Shown here in pieces: positions 9,185 through 16,938 of a stretch of DNA of 64,000 nucleotides (the stretch's first letter is position 1; the number at the start of each line of letters is the position of its first letter). A program made the translations under genes and the position numbers. Source of the DNA: Sediminibacterium sp. KACHI17 (GTDB taxonomy: Bacteria > Bacteroidota > Bacteroidia > Chitinophagales > Chitinophagaceae); NCBI RefSeq assembly GCF_040362915.1, contig NZ_AP029612.1:2852001-2916000 (forward strand), read 5' to 3'. The notes beneath the pieces are model-generated. The model was not told where the DNA came from and ran no database searches. It saw nothing but the letters and a program-made list of their open reading frames with translations.

Positions 9185-9210
9185 AAACCTGCCTGTCGGT
9201 AGACAGGTTT
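9185..9210. repeat. Hairpin between the small membrane protein and the GMC oxidoreductase
   Basis: AAACCTG (9185-9191) pairs with CAGGTTT (9204-9210), or alternatively CCTGTC (9192-9197) pairs with GACAGG (9202-9207) around GGTA. It is flanked on both sides by TTTTCAAA-like sequence and sits 10 bp before the next ATG. It could be a terminator/attenuator or a dispersed palindromic repeat. Confidence 0.5.
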
Positions 9211-9220
9211 TCAAATTTCC

Positions 9221-10963
9221 ATGGGAGATCTCCAAATTAAAAAACAACCTAAGAAATACGATGCTGTGATCGTAGGTTCTGGTGCTGGTGGCGGTATGGC
9301 TGCATATGTATTGGCCAATGCCGGATTAAAAGTTTGTTTATTGGAAGCAGGTGCAGATTATGACCCTGCAAAACATTCATCTCAACTAAAAAATCCATGG
9401 GAGTCGCCACGCAGAGGAGCGAGTACCAAGTTTCGTCCATTCGGTGATTTTGATGGTTGTTTCTGGGGCTGGGAGATCGATGGCGAACCTTATACCATGG
9501 CAGAAGGAAGTGATAAATGGGATTGGTGGCGTGCCCGTATGATCGGTGGACGTACCAATCACTGGGGAAGAATTTCATTACGCTTTGGTCCTAAGGATTT
9601 CAAACGCAGAAGCATCGATGGGTTAGGTGATGACTGGCCGATCAGTTATGATGATGTAAAACCTTATTATGATAAGATCGATAAATTATTAGGGGTATTT
9701 GGTTCACTGGAAGGATTAGAGAATGATCCGGATGGTATCTTCCTTCCACCACCTAAGCCTCGTTTACATGAGTTGATGATCAAAAAAGCGGCAACAGGTA
9801 TTGGTGTTCCTGTTATCCCATCACGCTTATCGATACTTACCAAACAGATCAATAAAGAACGAGGAGAATGTTTTTATTGCGCACAATGTGGAAGAAGCTG
9901 TAAAGCTGCTGCAGATTTTTCTTCTTCATCTGCATTGGTACAGCCAGCAGTAAGAACAGGTAATGTAGATGTGATCACACAAGCAATGGCGCGTGAAGTG
10001 ATCACCAATAATGAAGGTATCGCAACCGGTATTTCTTATGTCGATAAAACAGACATGATGGAATACCAAGTGAGCGGTCGTGTTGTGATTCTTGCAGCAA
10101 GCGCTTGTGAAACAGCTCGTTTATTGCTCAATTCAAAATCTACCAGACACCCTAATGGGTTAGCCAATAGTAGTAATGTAGTGGGTAAATACCTGCATGA
10201 TTCTACCGGTGCTGCATTAGGGGGTGTATTACCTGAACTCTTCGGACGTAAGCGTTACAATGAAGATGGGGTAGGTGGTATGCATGTATACACACCATGG
10301 TGGCTGGATAATAAAAAACTGGACTTCCCTCGTGGTTACCATATTGAATACTGGGGCGGTATGAGTCAACCTGCCTATGGCTTTGGCTTTGGCATGCAAG
10401 GCATGAATGGTAAGTATGCTGTTAATGGTGTGAAAAAAGAAGCAGGAGGATATGGAGCTTCATTGAAAGAAGATGTACGTTATTTCTATGGCGCAGGAGT
10501 GGGTATGGCCGGAAGAGGTGAAGCTGTTCCAAGAATTGATAACTATTGTGAGATCGATCCGAAGGTCGTAGATAAATATGGTATCCCTGTATTGCGTTTT
10601 CATACTACGCATTCCGATTACGAGATCAAGCAGGCCAAGCATATGAAGGAAACCTTTAAAGAGATCATGCATGAAATGGGTGCGATCATTACTTGGGGTG
10701 GCGATGATGATGCTTCCAATAATTATGGATTGGCCAATCCCGGTAACATCATTCATGAAGCTGGAACTGCTCGTATGGGGAATGACAAAAAGACCTCTGC
10801 ATTGAATAAATGGAGTCAGGCACATGACTGTAAAACCTTGTTCTGTGTGGATGGAAGTCAGTTTACTTCACAGGCAGATAAGAATATCACCTGGACGATA
10901 CTTGCATTGTCTATGCGTGCATCTGAGTATATCATTGATGAAATGAAAAAACAAAATCTGTAA
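9221..10963 (+). CDS. GMC-family FAD-dependent oxidoreductase
   Basis: The 580-residue protein has the dinucleotide-binding start VIVGSGAGGGMAA near residue 15, LLEAGADYD near 40, GGRTNHWG near 109 and the C-terminal GMC region HEAGTARMG, then FCVDGSQF and ITWTILALSMRASEYI. A Cys cluster ECFYCAQCGRSC near residue 215 resembles the iron-sulphur site known in bacterial FAD glucose dehydrogenases. Family members oxidise alcohols or sugars. The next gene encodes a gluconate 2-dehydrogenase subunit 3-type protein, the usual partner, so an exported dehydrogenase complex is likely. No signal peptide is visible on this subunit, so it may be carried out by its partner. Substrate unknown. Confidence 0.92.
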   Translation: MGDLQIKKQPKKYDAVIVGSGAGGGMAAYVLANAGLKVCLLEAGADYDPAKHSSQLKNPWESPRRGASTKFRPFGDFDGCFWGWEIDGEPYTMAEGSDKWDWWRARMIGGRTNHWGRISLRFGPKDFKRRSIDGLGDDWPISYDDVKPYYDKIDKLLGVFGSLEGLENDPDGIFLPPPKPRLHELMIKKAATGIGVPVIPSRLSILTKQINKERGECFYCAQCGRSCKAAADFSSSSALVQPAVRTGNVDVITQAMAREVITNNEGIATGISYVDKTDMMEYQVSGRVVILAASACETARLLLNSKSTRHPNGLANSSNVVGKYLHDSTGAALGGVLPELFGRKRYNEDGVGGMHVYTPWWLDNKKLDFPRGYHIEYWGGMSQPAYGFGFGMQGMNGKYAVNGVKKEAGGYGASLKEDVRYFYGAGVGMAGRGEAVPRIDNYCEIDPKVVDKYGIPVLRFHTTHSDYEIKQAKHMKETFKEIMHEMGAIITWGGDDDASNNYGLANPGNIIHEAGTARMGNDKKTSALNKWSQAHDCKTLFCVDGSQFTSQADKNITWTILALSMRASEYIIDEMKKQNL

Positions 10964-11007
10964 ATCGATCTGTCTTGTTTTGAACGAGACGGGAAAAACA
11001 TATTCAT

Positions 11008-11661
11008 ATGGACAGAAGAAAATCCATTAAAGCGTTGGTAGTCGGTACGGTAGTAACCGGTGTATTGGTTGATGCCTGTAAGCCTACTGATAAAAGAGAG
11101 AACACTACTGCATCCGGAAATCTGGATGACAGAATGGAAGAAGAAAAAAAGTATCTCGCAAAACTGGAGAAAGAAGAAAAATTCTTTACAGAGCATGAAA
11201 TGGCGACCATTACTATTTTGGTTGATATCATTGTTCCAAAAGATGATGTAAGTGGAAGTGCCACCGATGCAAAAGTTCCGGATTTTCTGGAATTCATTGT
11301 AAAGGATATGCCATCCCATCAAACACCGATGCGCGGAGGCTTGCGTTGGTTGGATATCCAATCATTCAAGCAGTTTGAGAAGTCTTTTGTAGACTGTACA
11401 GCTGCACAAAGGATACAACTGGTGGATCAGATCGCTTATCCTGAAAAGGCAAAGCCCGAAATGGCTCAAGGTGTATCATTCTTTAACCTGATGCGTGATC
11501 TGACACTGACTGGTTTTTATACGTCTGAGATCGGTGTAAAAGACCTGGATTATCGTGGCAATGTTCCGAACAAATGGAATGGCGTACCTGATGATGTCCT
11601 AAAACAATACAAGCTGGCATACTCTGAACGAGAATTGAAAGAGTGTGCGAGTTACAGCTAA
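11008..11661 (+). CDS. Gluconate 2-dehydrogenase subunit 3-family protein
   Basis: The 217-residue protein starts MDRRKSIKALVVGTVVTG, which looks like a twin-arginine export signal, followed by Cys29 in a lipobox-like VDAC. After a charged coiled stretch (about 45-65) comes the family region: FFTEHEMATITILVDIIVPKDD, then DFLEFIVKD, and a C-terminal part with GFYTSEIG and DYRGNVPNKW. Subunit 3 proteins accompany GMC oxidoreductases and are thought to help export and assembly. It lies 44 bp after the GMC gene and ends before a strong bidirectional terminator, so the two genes form an operon. Confidence 0.88.
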   Translation: MDRRKSIKALVVGTVVTGVLVDACKPTDKRENTTASGNLDDRMEEEKKYLAKLEKEEKFFTEHEMATITILVDIIVPKDDVSGSATDAKVPDFLEFIVKDMPSHQTPMRGGLRWLDIQSFKQFEKSFVDCTAAQRIQLVDQIAYPEKAKPEMAQGVSFFNLMRDLTLTGFYTSEIGVKDLDYRGNVPNKWNGVPDDVLKQYKLAYSERELKECASYS

Positions 11662-11666
11662 AAAAC

Positions 11667-11705
11667 AAACGCTGTGTGATCATCAAAATCACACAGCGTT
11701 TTTCT
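11667..11705. terminator. Bidirectional terminator between the dehydrogenase operon and metG
   Basis: A perfect 14-bp stem (11667-11680 with 11688-11701) has a 7-nt loop. A-rich sequence lies upstream and T-rich sequence downstream, so it can serve both converging genes. Confidence 0.9.
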
Positions 11706-11726
11706 TTTGAAGCCATGGGTGTTCGC

Positions 11727-13841
11727 TTAACTTACCCCACTACCCGGATTAATGGGTTCCTCCGGATTGATGAAATGTAATTTTCCATTGGCATCTTCCG
11801 CCATTAATATCATTCCATTGCTTTCAATACCTCTCATTTTACGTGGAGCTAAGTTCACCACTACGGTTACTTGTTTTCCAACGATCTCTTCCGGCTTGAA
11901 ATGCATAGCGATGCCAGATACAATGGTTCTTGTTTCAAAACCAAGATCTACCTGTAGTTTCAATAATTTATCTGCCTTCTCTACTTTTTCTGCAGAAAGG
12001 ATCTTACCTACTTTGAGATCGATCTTTGCAAAATCATCAAATACGATCTCTGGTTTTACCGTGATTTTTTTTGCTTCACCACTCACTACTGATTGCTCAC
12101 TCTCTTTCTTAACACTAGCTGCATTTAATTTTTCGATCTGTTCCATGATTTCGCTGTCTTCAATTTTTCTAAATAATAATTCCGGAGCTCTGAGGCTATA
12201 ACCAACACTCAGCAACTTCAGGCTACCGGCATTTTCCCAGTCCAACATTTTTTCAACCACCTTCATCATATGACACATTTTCTTAGCCGTAAAAGGAAGG
12301 AAAGGGTTGCTGAGGATCGCCAGGTTAGCGGTTAACTGCAAACAAATATGCAAGCAATTGTCAATGCTTTTTTGAGCAGACGGATTTTCTGCGAGTGATT
12401 TCGCTACGATCCAAGGCTCTTTTTTCTGCATGTATTGGTTGCCAGTACGAGCCAGATTGATCACTTCAAATAATGCTTCACGGAAGCGGTACTCTTCCAA
12501 TAAGGAAGTGACTTTTGTTGCACAATTCTTGATCTCCGCAATGGTCTGCTGATCTAATTCATCTGCAATATCCTGATGAAAGGCAGGAACTTTTCCATTG
12601 CATAGTTTATGCATCAATACAAAAGTGCGATTCACGAAATTGCCGAAAATGCTCACCAGTTCACTGTTGTTCGCATCCTGAAAGCCTTTCCACATGAATT
12701 CACTGTCTTTTGTTTCAGGAGCGATCTGAGTAAGATAGTAACGCAACACATCCGCCATTTGTGTCCCACCATTCTCTTTTTGGATAAAATCATTGATATA
12801 ATCCTGCATATCCAATTTCCAGTTGCGACTCGTACTCATTTTGTCCCTTTCCAGGTTCATGAATTCATTGGATGGAACATTATCCGGTAAAATATTGCCA
12901 TGCAGTTTCAGCATCACAGGGAAGATGATACAATGGAATACGATATTATCCTTGCCAATGAAATGCACCAGCTTGGTATCTTTATCTTCCCAATAAGGTT
13001 TCCAATCTTTTCCGGTATTGATCGCCCATTGTTTGGTAGCACTGATATAACCGATCGGTGCATCGAACCATACATACAACACTTTTCCTTCAGCATCTGC
13101 AACGGGTACTTTCACGCCCCAATCCAGGTCACGTGTTACGGCACGAGGCTGTAATCCGCCATCGATCCAGCTTTTACATTGTCCGAGTACATTGGAACGC
13201 CAGTCATTGGCATGTTCCTCCAATATCCACTTTCTCAAAAAATCTTCATGACGATTCAGCGGTAAATACCAATGCTTGGTAGATTTCTTAATCGGTGTTT
13301 TTCCACTCAGTGTGCTGACAGGGTTGATCAATTCATCAGGACTTAAACTTTTTCCGCAACGTTCACATTGATCGCCATAAGCACTATCGAAACTACAATT
13401 CGGGCAAGTACCCTTAATATATCGGTCTGCTAAAAATGTATTCGCAGCTTCATCATAATATTGTTCTGATTCCTTGATCTCAAGGTCGCCGTTATTATTC
13501 AGTTTGGTGAAGAATTCCTGTGCCGTTTCATGATGCAATGGATCACTGGTGCGATGGTACACATCAAAAGCAATACCTAAGTCTTTAAAATTTTGTTCCA
13601 TCAAAGGATGGTACTTGTCAATGATGGCTCTTGCCGTTGTTCCTTCCTTAGTGGCCTGGATAGGAATGGCTGTTCCATGTTCATCACTTCCGCATACAAA
13701 TACCACATCTCTTTTTTGTGCTTTGAGGTACCGCACATAGATATCAGCCGGCAAATAAGCGCCGGCTAAATGTCCGATATGTTTTTGCCCATTCGCATAG
13801 GGAAGGGCCGCTGTGATCAGGTATCTTTTAGGTTGCTCCAT
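11727..13841 (-). CDS. metG: Methionine--tRNA ligase
   Basis: The 704-residue enzyme charges tRNA-Met and initiator tRNA with methionine in the cytoplasm. Class I signatures are seen: the HIGH motif in KHIGHLAGAY (about residue 19), a four-Cys zinc knuckle (CPNCSFD and CERCGKS, about 145-165) and the KMSKS loop as DKMSTSRNWK near 335. Residues from about 595 form an added tRNA-binding (EMAP-like) domain beginning FDDFAKIDLKVGKI and ending with PRKMRGIESNGMILMAE, which promotes dimerisation. Length matches bacterial MetG with this extension. A TATTTTTG promoter box lies 37 bp upstream. Confidence 0.97.
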   Translation of the reverse strand: MEQPKRYLITAALPYANGQKHIGHLAGAYLPADIYVRYLKAQKRDVVFVCGSDEHGTAIPIQATKEGTTARAIIDKYHPLMEQNFKDLGIAFDVYHRTSDPLHHETAQEFFTKLNNNGDLEIKESEQYYDEAANTFLADRYIKGTCPNCSFDSAYGDQCERCGKSLSPDELINPVSTLSGKTPIKKSTKHWYLPLNRHEDFLRKWILEEHANDWRSNVLGQCKSWIDGGLQPRAVTRDLDWGVKVPVADAEGKVLYVWFDAPIGYISATKQWAINTGKDWKPYWEDKDTKLVHFIGKDNIVFHCIIFPVMLKLHGNILPDNVPSNEFMNLERDKMSTSRNWKLDMQDYINDFIQKENGGTQMADVLRYYLTQIAPETKDSEFMWKGFQDANNSELVSIFGNFVNRTFVLMHKLCNGKVPAFHQDIADELDQQTIAEIKNCATKVTSLLEEYRFREALFEVINLARTGNQYMQKKEPWIVAKSLAENPSAQKSIDNCLHICLQLTANLAILSNPFLPFTAKKMCHMMKVVEKMLDWENAGSLKLLSVGYSLRAPELLFRKIEDSEIMEQIEKLNAASVKKESEQSVVSGEAKKITVKPEIVFDDFAKIDLKVGKILSAEKVEKADKLLKLQVDLGFETRTIVSGIAMHFKPEEIVGKQVTVVVNLAPRKMRGIESNGMILMAEDANGKLHFINPEEPINPGSGVS

Positions 13842-13878
13842 AAAATCCGCTCTTGGCTGTTTCCTGTTTATAAGTCTG

Positions 13879-13886
13879 CAAAAATA
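13879..13886 (-). promoter_or_regulatory. -7 box of metG (TATTTTTG)
   Basis: On the minus strand the bases read TATTTTTG, matching the Bacteroidota TAnnTTTG element, 37 bp before the metG ATG. No well-spaced TTG -33 element was found. Confidence 0.4.
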
Positions 13887-13937
13887 CAGATTAGCCCCGT
13901 AAGCGGCGCTGAAAGTGCAAATACGCTAAATTGCCGA

Positions 13938-14849
13938 ATGATCAAGACACCGCCGTACTTACGCAAAGGAGATATCATCGGTATTGTTTGCCCTTCCGGT
14001 TATATGCCCTCAGAAAAGGCCCAAACCTGCATCAAAGTGTTGCAGGAATGGGGTTATCAGGTTAAAGTAGGAAAGACCCTTGGTAATCAATTCCATTATT
14101 TTTCCGGGACAGATCAAGAGCGACTGGAAGACCTGCAGCAAATGCTGGATGATAAAAGTGTAAAGGCAATTCTTTGTGGCAGAGGTGGCTATGGTATGAG
14201 CAGGATCATCGACTTACTTGATTTCAGTCGCTTCAAAAAAAATCCTAAATGGATCATCGGATACAGTGATATCACATTGCTGCATGCTCATTTATATACA
14301 CAGCTGAAAACTGCTTCATTACATTCCCCGATGGCTGCTGCGTTCAATGACGGAGAATATGAAAATGAGTTCATCCAATCTTTAAAAAAAATACTCAAAG
14401 GCAGTTCATACAAATACAGATCGGTTGCCCATCCTTTGAATCAAATAGGCACTGCCACTGGTGAGCTGGTAGGAGGTAATTTGTCTTTACTGGCACATAT
14501 GACAGGAAGCAGATCAGCGTTTTCTTTCAAAAAGAAGATATTATTTATTGAAGATATTGGTGAGTATATCTACAATATTGATCGCATGATGATCCAACTG
14601 GAAAGAAATGGTGTTTTGAAAGATTTGTCGGGATTGATCATTGGTGGATTTACTGATATGAAAGACACTGTCATCCCATTTGGCGCCACTATCACAGAAG
14701 TGATCCATGAGCGTGTAAAAAAATACAAATACCCCATCTGTTTTGATTTCCCCGTAAGCCACACCCGCGAAAACTACCCGCTTAAAGTAGGAGTGAAGCA
14801 TGAGTTGAAAGTGGGGAGAGGGGGAGCTGTATTAGTTGATAGACCATAG
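13938..14849 (+). CDS. S66-family LD-carboxypeptidase
   Basis: The 303-residue protein matches peptidase family S66, which trims the terminal D-alanine from murein tetrapeptides during wall recycling. The start PPYLRKGDIIGIVCPSG, GRGGYGMSRIID near residue 80, the nucleophile motif GYSDIT near 110, GGNLSLL near 180, the catalytic Glu region FIEDIGEYIYNIDRM near 205 and the C-terminal His in PVSHTRENYPLKVG are all present. I chose ATG 13938 because the upstream open frame is antisense to the metG promoter. The stop codon and last codons (Asp-Arg-Pro) lie inside a perfect palindrome shared with the convergent gene. Confidence 0.92.
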   Translation: MIKTPPYLRKGDIIGIVCPSGYMPSEKAQTCIKVLQEWGYQVKVGKTLGNQFHYFSGTDQERLEDLQQMLDDKSVKAILCGRGGYGMSRIIDLLDFSRFKKNPKWIIGYSDITLLHAHLYTQLKTASLHSPMAAAFNDGEYENEFIQSLKKILKGSSYKYRSVAHPLNQIGTATGELVGGNLSLLAHMTGSRSAFSFKKKILFIEDIGEYIYNIDRMMIQLERNGVLKDLSGLIIGGFTDMKDTVIPFGATITEVIHERVKKYKYPICFDFPVSHTRENYPLKVGVKHELKVGRGGAVLVDRP

Positions 14850-14880
14850 ACCATGGACCATGGTCTATGGTCTATAGTCC
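14839..14880. repeat. Palindromic 7-nt-period repeat (GWCYATR family, copy 1)
   Basis: An 18-bp arm (14839-14856) is perfectly inverted at 14858-14875 around a single base. The sequence is also a run of 7-mers in register, each matching GWCYATR, from 14842 to 14876. Both convergent genes end in it: the LD-carboxypeptidase stop is 14847-14849 and the hydrolase stop 14865-14867. As RNA it would form a strong hairpin, though without a clean T tail. Confidence 0.85.
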
Positions 14881-15674
14881 AACAAACTATCCATCTTCTG
14901 CTTCATCTCAATAAAAGTATTCAAATCTCTGTGAGAGCCGTTTTCGATGGTGATGAATTCGTCGCTCGGTTTGAGAACTGATTTTAGTTTCACTGCATTC
15001 CTATAAGGGATCACCCCATCTTCTGTTCCGTGGAAAATGGTAACGGGTGCAGTGACTTTTTTCATGAACTCATTTGATGGGAACTGGTATTTCAGAATAG
15101 ACTTTAAAGGATACATCCATAAGTATATGCCTACCAATGAACGCATACTGTTATAAGGTGTTTCCAATATCAGTCTTTTACAATCTCGTACAGATGCCAA
15201 CTGGGTTGCAGCTCCTGTTCCCATTGATTTACCGTAGATGATGATTTGATCCGGACGATAAAATTGTCGGGCTCTTTTATATACTTGTAAAGCCTGATCA
15301 TATATGGCCTGTTCTGTCAATTCACCTGTCGACTTTCCAAAACCGGGATAATCAGGCATCCATACAGCATAACCGTGTGAAGTGAATTGTTCTACAAAAC
15401 GTCGGTAACGTCTTACATTACCCCTGTTTCCATGAAAGTATAGTACCACTCCCTTTCGAAGACTATCGGGAACCGTGAAGTGTACCATATGTGTCTCACT
15501 CTTTTCATCTACAGGTATCCAGACATCTTCACAAGGCTGTTCGAATTGATAAACACTATCTTTTGTAACTACTACAGGCTGGAATAGTATTTTCTTTTGG
15601 AAAGAATAAAAAGCGATCCCGATCAGGGCATACACGAGAAGTATGATCTTGAGCCAACGAGGGACTTTTTTCAT
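14865..15674 (-). CDS. Alpha/beta hydrolase, membrane-anchored (paralogue 1)
   Basis: The 269-residue protein has one N-terminal membrane segment (about residues 8-24) and then the alpha/beta hydrolase fold: oxyanion region LYFHGNRGNVRRY near 97, DYPGFGKSTGE near 128, nucleophile elbow YGKSMGTG near 165, acid FHGTEDGVIP near 220 and His in NGSHRDL near 250. It resembles BEM46/serine aminopeptidase S33-type hydrolases of unknown substrate. It is divergent from a second, similar hydrolase gene 145 bp away, and its C-terminal Asp-Tyr-Arg-Pro-stop is encoded by the palindrome at 14839-14880. Confidence 0.88.
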   Translation of the reverse strand: MKKVPRWLKIILLVYALIGIAFYSFQKKILFQPVVVTKDSVYQFEQPCEDVWIPVDEKSETHMVHFTVPDSLRKGVVLYFHGNRGNVRRYRRFVEQFTSHGYAVWMPDYPGFGKSTGELTEQAIYDQALQVYKRARQFYRPDQIIIYGKSMGTGAATQLASVRDCKRLILETPYNSMRSLVGIYLWMYPLKSILKYQFPSNEFMKKVTAPVTIFHGTEDGVIPYRNAVKLKSVLKPSDEFITIENGSHRDLNTFIEMKQKMDSLLDYRP

Positions 15675-15776
15675 CTTTGATTTTTTGACCTGTGAATTGA
15701 TAAAGATCCATCAATATCAGCTGTCTAATTTCATAAAAAATCAGATCAGGCATTCAAAGATCAAAAAATCAAAGAT
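15673..15776. repeat. 16-bp inverted repeat between the divergent hydrolase genes
   Basis: ATCTTTGATTTTTTGA (15673-15688) is exactly inverted at 15761-15776, separated by 72 bp. The right arm belongs to a run of CAAAGAT-like words with 7- or 8-nt spacing. The left arm touches the start codon of the minus-strand hydrolase. It may be a regulatory site, a long hairpin or an irregular relative of the 7-nt repeats. Confidence 0.65.
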
Positions 15777-15818
15777 CAAATCCTTCTTTTTTCGGAACTT
15801 ACAACAAAACGGTACCCC

Positions 15819-16607
15819 TTGGGTCAACTACTGTTATATATTGCACTGGCGGTTGTCTTATTATCTGTACTCACCTACCTTGTACAGGAACGTTTGATAT
15901 TCAAGCCCGAGAAATTAAAGCATGACTTCAGGTTTGAATATGATATTCCTTTTGAAGAATTGTTTTTCGACCCTGCTCCCGGAGTACGGATCAATGGGCT
16001 GCATTTTTACAGACCTGAACCCAAGGGCTTGATTCTTTATCTGCATGGCAATACGCGTAGTATCAAAGGATGGGCGAAGTATGCAAAGGATTTTTATCGG
16101 TATGATTATGATGTGGTGTTGGTTGATTACAGAGGCTTTGGAAAAAGTACCGGCAAACGAACGGAAAAAGATATGCTGAATGATATGCAGTTTGTTTATG
16201 AAAAGCTGGTAGAGAAGTATGCGCAGCATCATATCTTAGTATATGGGAGAAGCATGGGGAGCGGATTTGCAGCAAAGATCGCATCAGACAATACGCCACG
16301 TTATTTGATATTGGATGCTCCTTACTACAGCTTTAGAAAAGTAGCAGAGCGGTTTGCACCTATTCTGCCCATTAAATATGTACTCCGCTTTCATTTACGT
16401 ACTGATAGATGGATTCAGAAAGTGAATTGCCATACTTATATCATTCATGGTACAAAAGACTGGCTGATACCGATTAGCCATAGTGAGAAACTACAACGCT
16501 TCAATCCGCATAAGATCACACTCATCAGAATTGAAGGTGGTGGACATAACAATCTCCCTTCTTTTCATGAGTATCATAATTTTATTAGGGATATCCTCAA
16601 ATACTAA
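15819..16607 (+). CDS. Alpha/beta hydrolase, membrane-anchored (paralogue 2)
   Basis: The 262-residue product has an N-terminal membrane helix (residues 3-20) and hydrolase motifs YLHGNTRSIKGW near 74, DYRGFGKSTGKR near 105, nucleophile YGRSMGSGFA near 142, acid HGTKDWLIP near 216 and His in GGGHNNLP near 245. It closely resembles the divergent neighbour, so the pair probably arose by duplication. No ATG exists at the 5' end; TTG 15819 is the best start because the hydrophobic anchor begins there and the frame has no ATG, GTG or TTG with better context just upstream. Substrate unknown. Confidence 0.85.
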   Translation: MGQLLLYIALAVVLLSVLTYLVQERLIFKPEKLKHDFRFEYDIPFEELFFDPAPGVRINGLHFYRPEPKGLILYLHGNTRSIKGWAKYAKDFYRYDYDVVLVDYRGFGKSTGKRTEKDMLNDMQFVYEKLVEKYAQHHILVYGRSMGSGFAAKIASDNTPRYLILDAPYYSFRKVAERFAPILPIKYVLRFHLRTDRWIQKVNCHTYIIHGTKDWLIPISHSEKLQRFNPHKITLIRIEGGGHNNLPSFHEYHNFIRDILKY

Positions 16608-16638
16608 TAAAAAAGAACAAGTAACTAGGCGTAGAATA

Positions 16639-16938
16639 TCATTGATCAAAGATTCTCTTCCAGGCATCCATGCCTCCTTTGAGATTGATCAAATTGGTGA
16701 GCCCCAGTTTTTCTTCGAGTCTTTGAATGGCGATTTGACTTCTAATACCTTTTTTACAATACACAACCACGGGTTGATCAGAGGGTATTTCGTTGGTGTG
16801 TAGCATAAGTTCTCCCAGTGGTATCAGTTTACCGCCAATATTGAATTCCTGATGTTCCGTTTGTTCTCTTACATCGAGAAGAAACAAGCGGTCATCCTCT
16901 ATTCTTTGTTTCAGTTCCTGTGGAGAGATATGGTTCAT
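16639..16938 (-). CDS. Rhodanese-like domain protein
   Basis: This single-domain 99-residue protein carries LLDVREQTEHQEFNIGG near residue 20 and the active-site loop VYCKKGIRS with Cys64, ending in NLKGGMDAWK, all typical of rhodaneses. Single-domain members transfer sulphane sulphur to thiols or carrier proteins; the partner here is unknown. It overlaps the end of kup by 4 bases (ATGA), so the two are translationally coupled. That link looks positional rather than functional. Confidence 0.9.
   Translation of the reverse strand: MNHISPQELKQRIEDDRLFLLDVREQTEHQEFNIGGKLIPLGELMLHTNEIPSDQPVVVYCKKGIRSQIAIQRLEEKLGLTNLINLKGGMDAWKRIFDQ

Noticed and set aside
10858..11361. 167-codon minus-strand frame across the GMC and subunit 3 genes
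   Set aside because: It is a shadow of two well-supported genes, without coding character of its own.
14839..14880. Reading the palindrome as an ordinary rho-independent terminator
   Set aside because: There is no T run after the stem on either strand, and the same words recur elsewhere as arrays.
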